64,000 nt of DNA from Anaeramoeba flamelloides (Eukaryota > Metamonada > Anaeramoebidae), in assembly GCA_027625915.1 (NCBI GenBank), contig JANTQA010000070.1:7817001-7881000 (forward strand), written 5' to 3'. The notes beneath the pieces were generated by a model. That model searched no databases and had not been told where the DNA came from. It saw only the letters and a list, made by a program, of their open reading frames with translations. How positions within the stretch are numbered: position 1 is the first letter of the stretch; every line of letters begins with the position of its first letter. This document shows, one piece after another, positions 22,548 through 35,051 of the stretch. The position numbers and the translations under genes were made by a program.

Positions 22548-23984
22548 TTAATTCTTTTTTTTTTCTCTCTTTTAACTTGCTTTTTTCTTGATTTTTATTT
22601 TTTATCAAATTATTTTTTTGATATTGTTTTTGATTTTCCTTATCATTAAAATAACATTATTATTGTTAAATTAGAAAGAATTTTATTTTTTTTTAAAAAT
22701 AATATTCTTACCCTTTAGCATTTATTTTCTTTTTTTTTTTTTATTACACAATGTACTGTAACATAATTTAAATTTGAGAATAGCAATAAACTTATTTAAA
22801 TTTATTCATTTTATTCATTTTATTTTTATTTTATTTTAATGTTTTATAATAAACAAGATGATATTTTTCATTAATAATTACAATTTAAATCAAAACCCTC
22901 CATACAATTTTTTAAGAAACCAAACCTCATTTTACTAAAAGAATACCAGATTAAAATTGTAAATTTAATATTTTTTTTAATAATCATTCTAGCTAAGATG
23001 TTTAGCTATTCAAGAAATAATAAACTTCGGATTAAAGTTTATGTTTATAAAAGAAATACCTTAATAAATGATAGATTTTTGAAAGAGATATAATGTTCAA
23101 TTTTTTTTACCCTTTTCATTGGAATTTCTTATTGACAATTTCTCTAGTTCTTTTGGAAAATTAAAATTGTTTGCAATATGATTGTTTAATAGTAAAAGTC
23201 TCCAATATAAAAGAAAATTCAAAGCCGCACTTATCTTAGTGTTTATTTTAGTTTTCATTTTTTTTTTTTAGACCTTTACTTTGTAAAACAAAAAAAAGAG
23301 AGAAATAAAATAAAAAATTTAGAAGATAAAAGTAAAGAAAAGAAAAAAAAAATAAGTAAAATTAGAAAAAAATGATCTTGATCTAAAAATTAGAAATTTT
23401 TTCAGAAGAATACTGAATTATACTAATAGAATATTTTGATTTTGTTCAATTCAGCTCGATACATTTGACTGAAAAGGGGTTTATTTCATTTAAAATTTGA
23501 AATGAAAACAAACAAATATAATAAAAAACAGTTTCTAAACTCAAATTCAAAATTTTTAATATACCAAAATTCAATTTTTGAGAAAAAAATTTTTATTTAC
23601 TCAATTCTTGAAGAAATACCAAATTATATTCATTCAATTATTGGAATGTTAGCAATTGTTTATAAATTACAATACTAACAAAACAAAATAAATAAATAAT
23701 AATCCATACCTAATAAATCAAGAAAGTGTTGAAAGGTCTGGAGATGGAGCAAAACTAAAAAATTTGTGGTAAATTTGTTTAAATTTTATTCACAATTTTT
23801 GATCTATCAAATGGTTAGATATTATCAACTAAATTTATTTGGGTACTTCTATTTGGTACAACTAAATTGTAATTAATATTAATCGTTCGAAAAAAATTTT
23901 GATCAAACTAAACAAGTTAGGTAATTCAAAAAAATAAAATGAAAACAAAAACCAAATAGATGAAAAAATGATTTTTCTTTTTTT
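22548..23984. other. Intergenic DNA
   Basis: AT-rich. No gene or repeat recognised with confidence. Confidence 0.5.
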
Positions 23985-24115
23985 TTCAAAAAGCAAAATT
24001 ATTTCCAATTTGAAGGAAATTGTATTATCATGATTGTTTGAACCGTTTTAAATGTGTGAAAAAATTTGAATTTTAGTTTATAAACCCAATTTTCATCTAA
24101 AAATTTTTAACTTTT
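23985..24115. repeat. R5 dispersed repeat, copy 1
   Basis: AAAATTATTTCCAATTTGAA, then a GTTTGAACCGTTTTAAATGTG and GAATTTTAGTTTATAA stretch, match the segments at 47565-47685 and 60075-60165 (reading AAATTG..., GTGTCCAAA, TTTAGTTTATAA). Confidence 0.5.
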
Positions 24116-24169
24116 CATAGAAGCCCAAATGTTGTATAGATTTTTCGGAATTTCAAATGATGTAAAATA

Positions 24170-24870
24170 TTTTTTTTGTTTCAAGTTGTTAGGCACTATT
24201 TGATGTCGTACTCTTATGAAATGTGAAAAGGACATTTTTTTAGGGAGTTAAAGGATAAAAGAAGAAAAAATGTAATTTTAGAAATTACAAAATTAATATC
24301 TTTTTTTCACATTTTTGTTTTATTATTTATTTTTGATTTTTATAAAAAGGTAATTGTTTTACAATAAAAAATATTCATTGCAGGATCTTTTATTGTGAAT
24401 TTAAATCATGTTGTTCTAATATAATTGAAAGTATAAGAATCTATTTATAAGAATGTGTTTATAAGAATCATATTGGTGTTTCTAACGGAAATTTATTTGA
24501 TCTTTAATTGGAGATCAAAATCAAAATCGTTGTCTTTCTCAATATGTCCCTAAAATTTAAGTTTTTCAATTTTAAAGAAAATCTAAATGATTGATTAGAT
24601 TTAATTAATTGAATATCAACAACAATGTATATTATTTTACTTATGACTTATTTCATTCTTTAAAAGGTCAATTATAAAAAATAATTGATATTTGAAATTT
24701 TATTTTTAGGGGCTTCTTTGAAAAAAACAGTTTTTATAGATAAAGAGATATTCGATAGATGTTTTTGTAAATTTGTGAATTTATTATCAGATAAAGTCTA
24801 AAAAAATTTTATTGATAGAAAGTAATCATTTTTCTTGGAAAGTTAATTAGATTGAAAAATCGAAATTTGT
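24170..24870 (+). repeat. R7 dispersed repeat, copy 1
   Basis: Aligns with 26330-26990 and 63040-63800. Landmarks are TTTGATCTTTAATTGGAGAT, TTTTTCAATTTT..AGAAAAT, GATATCAACAA and TTAATTATAAA..AATAATTG. Non-coding; no terminal repeats seen. Confidence 0.6.
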
Positions 24871-25510
24871 CTCAACAAAAACTCGAATTATTTTCTTATT
24901 TATTTTTTCAAAATCGTTCAAAAAAATTGTGAAAAAAATTTATATATTGATGTATGAACAAAACTAATTAAAAATGTTAAACTAATTTTTATTTTTTATA
25001 AAAAATATAAAATCAATTGATATCATTTTTTATATATAAATAAATAAAAAATAACTAAAAAAACAACTAATATTTGAATTAAGGTTAATATTTCTATTTA
25101 AAAAAATCTATTATTTGGAATATTTTTGCCAAATTCTTGATAAACAGTGGCTATTAAGATAATATTAAAGATAAAAAAAAAGAAAAATACAAAAAAAGAA
25201 AAAAGTAAAAAAATAATTAAGAATTGAAAAAAAAAATTTTTCAAAATTTAAACGAAACAATTTAAAATAAATTCAATATTTGATGTTGAACTAAATCAAC
25301 TATATATACACAGCAATGAAAATTAATCTTTTCATTCATCAATTTTTTTAATAGACTAATTGATCTGTGTTGAAATTATATATATGTATATATAAAATGC
25401 ATATCAGAAAATTAAAAACAAATGATTTAAAATATTTTTTTTCAAAGAAATTTTGGTAAAGAAAAAGAATTTTTTTAAAATAAAGTAAAAAAGAAGGTAA
25501 ATTTTCTTAC
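24871..25510. other. Sequence 3' of the last recognised armadillo exon
   Basis: The terminal exon(s) of the armadillo gene should lie here or further left, because the exon at 25511-25637 ends in phase 1. No candidate is convincing. Confidence 0.4.
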
Positions 25511-25966
25511 GTTGTTCGGATAATCTTTTTAAAATTTCAATAATCGGTTCACGTAAATGTGTCTCTTCTTTATTTAATAATTCCATAAAATGGTTTACAA
25601 GATTTAATGAAACAAGATAATTCATGATTTCCAACCACTATTATTGTTATTCAAAAAAAAGAAAAAAAAATCGAGATATAATTTATTTATTGTTAAAATT
25701 GAATTTTTTCTTTTTTTTTTTATAATTATATTTACCTGAGTTTTATCCTTTGGTCCAAAAAAAATTATATTTTTTAATCCAACAATAGAGCCATATTGTG
25801 TTTGGAGATCTGGTGAATATAAACATGCAATAATTCCTTGAATACCATCATGATCCATTAATTCTTTTTGTACTTTGGCTTTAAATGAGTTAAGAATAAT
25901 AAAACATAATAATAGAAATAATGTGAAAATAAGAATAATAAAATTGAAATTATTAATACCAATTAA

Positions 25967-26005
<39 letters not shown>

Positions 26006-28781
26006 GAAAGCAATTGTTATTTTAAAAATAAACTGATCAAAATATAAAAGAAATTCCAATAATAAAAACTCATAAAAAATAAAATCTTAATCATATTATT
26101 ACAAAAAAGAAGTTGATATTTTTAATTTTTAATATTTTCTTTGAAAAATATATTTTATTTTTTCAATTTTAATTTTTTGGGGTAATTGAAAAATAGATTT
26201 AATGTAAAGTTAAATTTTATTAAATAAATAAGATTTCTTGATGTTAAATTCTAATTTAAAAAAAAATTAAGTTATATCTCAAAAGTTCAACTCGGAAGAG
26301 ATTAATGAAATTTCTAAAAGTTTCATTTCAAATCAATTTTGAAAAGATCTTGTGTTTTTCTCAATTAATAAACCATTTTCCATCCAAAGGGGCAGTATTG
26401 TAATGAATAAATTACAAGGATTTAAAGGATTTGATGGGTTATTAGAAGAGAAAAAATTTATTATTCTGAAAATTTCAAAATTGAAATCATTTTTTCATAT
26501 TTTTACTTTTTTCTTTTTTTCTATTTTTTTTTTGATAATTAATTGATTGACTATTTTTTTTTTATTTCAAAATCAATAACTAATTGGTAAAAACGTGTTC
26601 TTTCAATGTTATTGAAACAGTAGGAATTATTGTAGAAAAATCAAATTGATTTCGATTGAAATTTTTATTTGATCTTTAATTGGAGATCAAAATGAACATT
26701 ATACTTTTCTCAATTTGAGCAAGAATTTTACTTTTTTCAATTTTTTAGAAAATATATAGATTGATTCGGTTTACTTCATGCGGATATCAACTATTCTCTG
26801 ATGTTTGTGTTATTCCACTTATTTCTTATTTGTTTTTCAAAGTTTAATTATAAACAATAATTGCTTATTTGAAAAAATTTTTAACCCACTTTGACAGAAA
26901 AAAAGTTTAATTATTAAAGTATTTGGGAACTTGTAATAAAAGTTTTTATTTATTAATTGGAAAATTGGCTTTATTTTAAGAGTTTAAATTGTAATGCGCA
27001 TTTTTTTAAAAAAATATTATTTAATTAATAAAATAAATTAAATTTACTAAGCAAAGAAAATACTTTCTTTATTTTAGGAAGATGAGTAATTTTAAAATTA
27101 ATTAAAAGTCATTGTTTTAAGTTAGTTGTTTGTTTTTTTTTTTATAATTAAATAATTGTTGAATTAATGATAATATTTTTTATTTTATTATTAATCTACT
27201 AATAAATTCAAATAAAAGTTTTTAAATTTTTCTAACCCTTTTTCAAAATTTTTAACTTTGTGTTGAATAAAGGATTTTATTGGTTTAAATGTGAAGAAAA
27301 TTCGGCAAATTATTTGATTTTTGAAATATTCTTTGTTAAGAAAAAGGTTTGAAATATGAGTTATCAGATCTACAGAAAAGGGAAATTTAAGTAAACCTTT
27401 TTTTACGTTTTATTGATTTAATTAGTTTTAAAATAATTCGAAAAACAATAAAAAAAAATATTTTAAAAGTATCAAACATTTTTTTATTAAAATACTACCA
27501 AGGAGAAGAACTTGGAATATTCTAAGGATATCATTTATCATCTATTTTATTTGCACTTAATATCACACTTTCTTTTATGAAAAATCATACCACTAACATA
27601 TCATTACCATTATATTTGCAGAAGATTTAACCTTAATTATAAAAGGAAATAAAAATCAATATAATCAAAAATTAAATTCAATTTATCAAATTATTATCCA
27701 ATGTGGATTAAAACTTAATAAAGATAAAACAGCTATTTCAAAAGATTTAAAAAAGATTAAATATTTAGGTATTTATTCTTACAAAATTTTACATATAGTC
27801 GATAATTTGTAAAAAAATCCAAATCAAACATATAGCAATTACAAACAATTATTTAATAACAATTCTCAAAAAATTAATATACAGTAAGATTATTTAAATC
27901 TTTTATATTAAGTCAATTAACATATGGGTTAGAAATATTTGATATGTAATAAAAATAATAATTTATTTAATCACTTTTATTAATTCATGTATTAATGAAA
28001 TATGCAAAATAAACAGAAACACACCAGTTCTTATTTATAAAACAGAATTTAAATTCGAAAATTTGGTAATATCAATTAATAAAAAGAAATTCAAATTAAA
28101 AAATATAACTCTACCCTATTTGGAAAAATTAAATAAAATTTAATCAAAGAATTAACTAATAAAATTAATTGTAAGTCGGAGAGTTCCAGACTTCTTAAAA
28201 AAGAAATTTATAATTATAATTATAATGAGTTGTTGAATTCTACCAGTTGGAAGTGTCGTTAGGTTTTCTTGAGTTTTCTGTTTATTTGGAAAATCGATAG
28301 ATTTTACAAATAAAACAGAAAACCTCAAGAAAACCTAGGCACTTGACGACACTCCACAAAAATATTTCCCAATAATAAATAATCAAAATTCATTATTAAA
28401 AACTCAAAGGTATTTTAGTTATCAGCCAAGTTCAAGAATTCTAAAATTTCAAACATTTACTTAATTACTTAAAAAGATATTATTTTGTAATAAATAAAAC
28501 CCCTAATAAAATTCTTTCAATTATATTTAAATTATGAACAGAAGGAAATAATAAAAAATATTGAGAACATTTTAAGGATATATCCTTTCTATGAAAATGA
28601 TAGATTAATTTTTCAAAGCAAATTAAAAGAAAAAAAATCTTAATGAATTAATTTTAAACCAAAATAGTTTAAAATTATTTTAATTAATTAATAATAGTGA
28701 AATCTATGATTTTAGACTTATCTTTCTGAAAAAAAATTAAAGTAAAAGGATTTCTAGTGTATAATTTACACTTCTTCTTCT

Positions 28782-28822
<41 letters not shown>

Positions 28823-31800
28823 CATTTTTGAGTTATCTTTTTTTTTTTTTTTTTATTTTTGTATTTTTCAAAAAATTAAAAATTTTTAGTTTTGCTAATC
28901 TTATTTCACATTCAAACATTTTTTTTTTTATTTAAACTGAAAAATTTTCATTTTTAAAGATCTCAATTATTTTCTTTGAAGTATAGCTGTAAAAAAAATT
29001 TTTTTTAGTCTTTAAAAATAAGAATGTATTTTTATATTAATTGAAAAATCTGTTTAATTATGAATAAAAGTTTAATTTCTGATAAAATAATTCCATGATC
29101 ATTTTTGGAAAAAAAAATCTTTTTTTTTAAGATCAATAATCTCTGAAAAAAATCAGATACTAAATAAGAAATTACAAATTACATCAAATCATTAGTCAAG
29201 AAATTCAATTTGAAAAAGTTGAAAATAACTGATATATATATTTATTTGAAATTTCAAATAAAGTTCTAAAAAATAATCATCATTTAGAAGACCATTATTA
29301 AATTCAAACTATCTGAAAGTTAAAAACAAAAATATAATTAAAAGATTGCTTTTGTCAATTTTTTTTCAAATTATAAAAATAACCTTTAAATAAATATTTA
29401 AATTTTGTTTTGTGTGTGTAGCACATAAAATTGCCTTATCTTAGTAATTAAGATTTTTCAAAAGATTATACAATTATTATTAGAAAATGATTAATAAAAC
29501 ACATATTTTTATGAAATTAATATATTGAATTACATTAATATAATTTTATTAAGAAAAGTTTTCTAATATTCCATTAATCAATTTTAAATATTTTGGAGAG
29601 AAAAAAAAAAAAAAAAAAAAAATATTTTGTGTTGGAATAAAAAAATTCCTCTAAAAAGACCAGTTAAAAAGAAAAGAAGAATAATTAATCCTAACTTACT
29701 TGATTGTGCCAAATTAGCAAAGGTAAAAATAATATTTCTTTCCACGGTGTTGTCTCTTGTTGATTTTAATAACTGGATTAATTGGGGTATTATTTTTGAT
29801 TCCAATAATTGTAATCTATATTCTTCATAGGAGCAAGCACAGTTACCAAAGATGACAATTAAATCAGAAATAATTTTGGGATCTTTTGATATTTGGAATA
29901 AATTTACCAAAAGTGGTAACATATATAGATCCATAAGGTGTTTAACATTTCCAGTTTTTCTGGATTGTACAGTTAATTCGTTGATTGTGCTTACCAATTG
30001 CTGCAATATTTGATGGCCAAGTATTTTTTGTTTTATTAAAAGATCTTTTAAAACTTTGAAAATTTCTGATTCGCGTATTAATATTTTATTTTGATATGAA
30101 GAATTAGCGGTAAACTCAACAAATTTTAATCCACAAAAGATTACATTATCACTTTCACTTTTTAAAAATTTTTCACGGATTACAGGTATGATCTTATATT
30201 CTACACAAATAATATCAGACATTTGTCGATCGAACATTAACTTGGTAATTGCTAAGCAAGCGTTGCAGAGAATTTCTTCATCGGTTTCATCATTAATGAT
30301 TTTGACTAATTTGGAAATTATACCATATTCCTCTAAATCCAAACAGATTTCTGGAATCTTTACACAATCGCAAATTAAACTAGAAGAATATTTTACAATT
30401 TCCTGGTTGCTGCTTGATAACATATTGGCAATTACTGGTAAAACTGAGATTTTGGAGAGTAATTTAGGAATAGTTGAATAATATTCACATGCCCAAGTCA
30501 AGCATTTTAAAACAAAAATTTGGATTTCTTCTGGTGTCTCGCTGATGGTTAATAATGTCCCGAGCAAGGAAATTCCCCCGTTTTTCTCCAATTGGGTGAC
30601 AGCTTTTGCCTTTGATAATTTGATTATCTTGTAGAGTAATTTTAAATGATGAAGTAAAGCCGGGGTTTCACATTGTTTATTTCCTGGATCGTTCATTTGA
30701 ATTGCCAATATTACCGTTTCGATACCATCAAGCTCAACAAATTTTGATGAATAAACAACTATTAGGTGTTTTTATTTTTTTAAAAAATATAAAGTGTTTA
30801 ATAATAATACAGTGAAATTTCATTAACAGAATATGTTTTTTTTTTTTTTGAGTTTTTTTTTTTTTTGAGTTTTTTTTTTTTTTGAGTTTTTTTAGTTTTT
30901 TTAAAAATTAAGATAGTTTTTGAAAAAAATATGATTATTGAATATCAAATTGTCATTTTCCATGGGCAAGGGATTAACTGCAAAGTTAAAAATATCTTAT
31001 ATAATTATTAATTAGATAATATTAATAATAAAATTTAAATTTTCTTGAAAGGGAAGAGATATTCAAGATCATCATGTTTGTATGCAAATAGATCCTTTTT
31101 TTTTTTGGATTTTTGGATTTGAAAAAGAAAAAGAAAAATTTACAAAACAATTTTTATTGTTATGAACTTTCAACTTTTTAATAAGTATATATGAACAAAT
31201 AACATTGACAAATATAATCTTGTTTTAAAAATACAAGAAAAATAAATTCAATATTTAATCTCTTGAAGATCAGAAAAAATTGATTGTTTGTTTTATTTCG
31301 AAATAATTTATTAAATTTCTTGAAATTTCAAAGACTAAGGTAATATTTTTTTTTCAAATATTAAGAGTATGAATAACAAACTTATTATTAAAATAAGTTA
31401 TTTCAATAATATTTCTGAATTTATTTTTATTATAATTATTAATTGGAAATGTTTTTATTTCTTTTTAAAAAATTTAAAAAAATTGAGAAATAAAAGTAAA
31501 ATCCTATTAATACTTTTAATCTTTGAATTATTGTTAACTTACTGAAATAATTAAGATTGTTTTATTAATGATTGATGAAATAATAATCAAATTAAATGGG
31601 TCTGACTTTAGTTTATAAGTTGAATTTTGCAGGTTTTAAAAAAGTATTTTGGGAGAATTTTTAATTTGAATTGTTTGATGAGCTTTCTCAGATTTTTTTG
31701 TTCAATAAAAAGTAAAAATTGATTTGAACTGTTCTTCTAATAAACAAATTATATTTTTTAAAGTTTAAAATAATTATAGTATTTTTTTTGGAATTAAGAA

Positions 31801-34800
31801 TATTTTTTGCTTGAGTTATTCCAAGATTCTGAGATTTTATTTTTAAAGTGTATTTTAGTACCCTTCCTTCACATAAAATAAGATTTCTTTCTTTCTTGAA
31901 GAAAAAATAATTTTTTTGAAAATAATACGACAAAATGTTGAATTTTGATTTTTTGGATAATAAGAAAAATGAGATCAAACTTTTAAAACTAGTAATTCAT
32001 TTCTGAAAAAAGCATTTAAAGAAAGTTTGGTTTTAGTAGTAATTATATTTTTAGCTAATTTTTAAATTTCAAGATATGGTAAAATTTTTGAATTTGCTAT
32101 TAAATTTACGAGAATATTCTTTTTATGGTTACTGGATACCTAAAATAATTACCAAAATTAAACAAATCATGTACAATCAAATAAAACCTCTTTTGATAAT
32201 TCACAATTTTAGAAAGGTGTGGACTATAAGTTTTAACAAATGTCATCCAAATTACTTAAATGGGTTAATCAAACGATTTGAGTAACACTTTTGAAAAAAT
32301 TTTAGTACTCATTTTGTTAAAACAGTTGATTAAGGGCTATTTGTGTTGTATGTTCTGTGAATATCCTTTTCATGACTAACAATATATTCATTAACTTTTA
32401 AGAATATTGAGTCAAAGGTTCTTGTACAAATTTAAAATTTTTAGGTTTTTTTCGAAATTTTTGTTAAATAACTTTTTGATAATCCAAATTTCAAATTTAC
32501 CTTAAAAAGGTTTGAAAATCAAATTTTCATTGTGCCTGGGCCAAACCAAATAATTTTAACAATCATATATTTTGCTTCATACTTGAAAATAATTTTCGAT
32601 GGGCCCAGTTACAATATTAAAAAAAATCCATTTTTAAATTTGTACTTTGTTTTAAAAATTCCTTATAGTTTTTTGGTCAATAAATTTTTTATTCAAATCC
32701 CTCAAAAAAACCTAAAATTTGCAATATTTTGACTTTCCTTGGATTTTCATTCTTTTAAATCGTGTTTATTGGTTAAGTTATTATATTTCAATTCTCTACA
32801 GTGAATAAAATATGAATAATTCTTAAATTTTCAAATCATTTTTTGACTAGTTTTTTTAGAATTGATGAAAATAAATTAGCAGGTTTAAAACCGATTCTAT
32901 GGATAACGTATTGTGAGTTGTTATTGTGGAAAAAACAAACAAAAAAATAAGTTTTGACTTTTAGGTTTTGGAATTTATTTTTAGGGATAAATTTCAAATA
33001 TTTGAGCATTTTTTCTGAGACACCTTTGAATAAAATCATACTTTTTAATTTAAAAGGTGATTCAATTTAAATGTCCAGCAGATCTTGAGTTTGTATTTAA
33101 TAATTGTTGATTAATCATCCAAAAAAAAAAAAAAAATGTTAATGTAAATGATGTATATTAAAAATGAATTCTGAACACACATTACAAATTTCAACCTTCC
33201 TTTTATTTTGGTTAAGGACTATCTAAAATAAAGTGTATAATTCCACAATTTTTTGAACCATTCTTTTCACATTTGTTTCTTTATTGTAGATCCTCCTTAA
33301 AGTGAATACCATCTTTTATCCACAAATCACAATAAATTATTTTGAGACAAAAAAATAGGGTGATTTTTTGTTTTTTTATTTTTTATTCTACTTTAAAACC
33401 TTCACTTGTCAAGTCTATAAAAAGACATCTAAGAAAATATTTGTTACGTTAGTATTTCATTTAAATCGGTTATTCATACTTTGATACTAATAGCTCAGTA
33501 AAATCCAAAAGTATTTATTATAAAATAAATGTAACAAAAATTTTCATTCAGCTTTCCAAAAAATGGTTTAATAGATTAAAGTTGAGTTATTTAATTCCAA
33601 AAATCGGTTAAAATTTTTAATTTCCGTTTTAGAATTGGGAGACTTGGATAATTTTTATTTTTTTTCTTGGTTGTTTATTTTTTTTGTAAAATTGAATGAA
33701 AATTTTGATCCTTTTATTTTTTAATTAACAATAATTCAACTGTGAATCCGATACTAATCTTTATTACTGCTTCGTAGTTGGTCGGTGTTTGCAATAGAAC
33801 AAAAAATAAAAAAACATAAAAATGTATTATTTTTTTGTCTACTATTATTTTCCAATTAAAAAATGAAAATTTTTAGTTCACATCCCAAAATATTTTTCTC
33901 GTTTAGAAGTTGAAGTAAAACCAAAGATCTTGACAACATCGTTTAGAAACGATATTTTTAGACAACAAATTAAACTTGCTTAGTTAACTTTGAGAGAAAA
34001 TTTTTACTCGGCTAATTTGATTGTAGCAGTTATAATGAATATTAATGAACTTGAAATTAAAAATTTTCATTTATTAATTGGAAAATAACAGTAAAAATAA
34101 TTTCTTGTAATTTGTGGATAAAAGATCGTATTCACTTAAAGGAGGATCTAAATTAAAGTCACTAGTGTGGAGTTTATGGTTCAAAAAATTGTGGAATTGT
34201 GTACTTTATTTTAGATAGCCCTTAACCAAAATAAAAGGAAGGTTGAAATTTGTAATGTATGTTGAAGAATTCATTTGGAACGTTCCTCCTTAATTTTCAT
34301 AAATCAGTAATAAAGAATTCACCTGAAATCTAAAAGATCTTGTGACGTTAATTTCTTTTTGTAAAACCTCTAAAATAAATTGTTTCCTTATTTTTCAAAA
34401 CCAAGAGAACAAAAAAAAAAGAAAATGGAAAATTTGAAGGTAACAAAAAAAGTAGGTGTAGGTTTGTGGTTAGCTGAAAAAGAAATCAAGTGTTTCACAC
34501 AATACAAATTATTAAATCAAAAAAAAAGAATCTAAAATGGAAAAGTAAAATAAAGTAAAAAAAAACAAAAATTCCTTTTTTGTTTTTATGTGTTATGTGG
34601 AAATTTGTTGTGTTGTTTGTGTTTGTGGAAAAAAATATTTACGATTCGAAATTAAATAGTGTGCAACTCGTGAGGCGTTACTACCTAAAATTAGATCTGT
34701 TGAGACTATTAATTTAATTGTAAGAAATAATGCAGACGTTTTGAAATTTTCATGAAATGCTTCGTTTGTGTTTGTGCTACTTTCAAACCTTTCCAAGATT

Positions 34801-35018
34801 CGAATAAGAGTTTCACTTTTTTGGAGATCAGAAGAATTTTCCAATTCCTCCAATAATTTGGGTTCATCCAAACCTAAATTTACAGAGGTTACTTGTTTGA
34901 CAATATAATATCCAATACCAACACTTGCACTTCCAATCCCAAGGAGTTTTAAAGTATCAGGGTGAAACAGCCATTTTATAAGCGAAGTAAAATTAAGTTT
35001 TTGAATACTCGAAAACAT
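25511..35018 (-). CDS. Membrane-anchored armadillo-repeat protein, 3' partial
   Basis: Four exons join in phase: 35018-34643, 30758-29700, 25878-25736 and 25637-25511. Junction codons are C|TT, A|CC and a phase-0 join; the last exon ends C|GTAAGA, so the 3' end is missing. At least 568 residues result. A single hydrophobic span (about 25-40, LLGIGSASVGIGYYIV) near the N terminus is followed by helical armadillo-type repeats to the end. Examples are FVELDGIETVILAIQMNDPG, GGISLLGTLLTI, ISVLPVIANMLSS, IIPQLIQLLKS and DGIQGIIACLYSPDLQTQYG. The layout recalls ARMC10-type proteins, but orthology is not shown. Introns are 3884 nt, 3821 nt and 98 nt; the long ones hold LINE and other repeats. ATG 35018 is the simplest start, but see 35052-35437. 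Confidence 0.78.
26330..26990 (+). repeat. R7 dispersed repeat, copy 2
   Basis: Same landmarks as 24170-24870 and 63040-63800, including GGGGCAGTATTGTAATG (compare GGCCCAGTTGTAATGGG at 63070), TTTGATCTTTAATTGGAGAT and TTTGACAGAAA. Lies within the armadillo intron. Confidence 0.6.
27395..28822 (+). mobile_element. LINE relic B, 5' truncated
   Basis: Same family as LINE A. The reverse-transcriptase remains include LGIF.GYHLSSILFAL (about 27509-27557), EDLTLIIKGNKNQYNQKLNS (about 27623-27682) and LNKDKTAISKDLKKIKYLGI (about 27715-27774). An alpha hairpin module is inserted at 28252-28353. The 3' end is GTGTATAATTTACACTTCTT followed by (TAA)n to 28822. It lies in an armadillo-gene intron, antisense to that gene. 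Many breaks; inactive. Confidence 0.75.
28252..28353. repeat. Single alpha hairpin module in LINE B
   Basis: A 102-bp unit that starts AGTGTCGT and ends ACGACACT (perfect 8-base inverted ends). Alpha arms TTTTCTTGAGTTTTCTG and CAGAAAACCTCAAGAAAA lie inside, with CCTAGGCACTTGACG at the right. This is the cleanest example of the family and defines its probable ends. Confidence 0.7.
30836..30902 (+). repeat. Poly-T/GAG tandem tract
   Basis: Three successive units of about 15 T plus GAG. A simple tandem repeat inside an intron. Confidence 0.7.
31125..32115 (+). repeat. R1 long dispersed repeat, copy 1
   Basis: About 1 kb matching 56340-57345 in the same orientation. Landmarks are ATTTCTTGAAATTT, AATATTAAGAGTAT, TACTTTTAATCTTTG, GGGAGAATTTT, TTTTTTGTTCAATAAAAAG and TTCATTTCTGAAA. 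It is non-coding in both copies, and no end motifs are visible. Confidence 0.65.
32525..32618. repeat. Small hairpin element
   Basis: ATTGTGCCTGGGCC at the left and GGGCCCAGTTACAAT at the right are inverted repeats about 90 bp apart. Similar GGCCCAGTTGTAATG sequence lies at 63070, so this may be a fragment of an element related to R7. Confidence 0.45.
33163..34275. mobile_element. 1.1-kb element with about 160-bp terminal inverted repeats
   Basis: The left arm (33163-33330) and right arm (34115-34275) are complementary: AATGAATTCT outermost, then CATTACAAATTTCAACC, CCTTTTATTTTGGTTAAG, CCACAATTTTTTGAACC, AGATCCTCCTT.AAGTGAAT and TTTATCCACAAAT. The interior has no coding frame but contains R2 (33838-34110). 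No clear target duplication. Probably a non-autonomous DNA transposon. Confidence 0.65.
33838..34110 (+). repeat. R2 repeat, copy 1
   Basis: Matches 50158-50430: ACTATTATTTTCCA, GAAAATTTTTAGTTCACAT, GATATTTTTAGACA and TTTTCATTTATTAATTGGAA. Inside the inverted-repeat element at 33163-34275. Confidence 0.6.
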
Positions 35019-35051
35019 TACAAGAAAAAATGTAAAAAAAATAAATCAAAC

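Larger units (their letters stand above)
25879..29699 (-). other. 3.8-kb intron of the armadillo gene
   Basis: Donor TCAA|GTAAGT at 29699 and acceptor TTTAAAG|CC at 25879. It contains a (TA)n tract (25976-26003), R7 copy 2, LINE B and long AT-rich filler. The protein reads FANLAQST-KVQKELMDHDG across the splice, a continuous armadillo repeat. Confidence 0.75.
30759..34642 (-). other. 3.9-kb intron of the armadillo gene
   Basis: Donor AATC|GTAAAT at 34642 and acceptor CTAATAG|TT at 30759. It holds a T15-GAG tandem tract (30836-30900), R1 copy 1, a small hairpin and an inverted-repeat element of 1.1 kb. The exons join in phase as YLISN-L-VYSSKFVELDG. Confidence 0.65.

Noticed and set aside
31688-31978. 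Minus-strand frame of 96 codons
   Set aside because: Lies in R1; the other R1 copy does not keep the frame.
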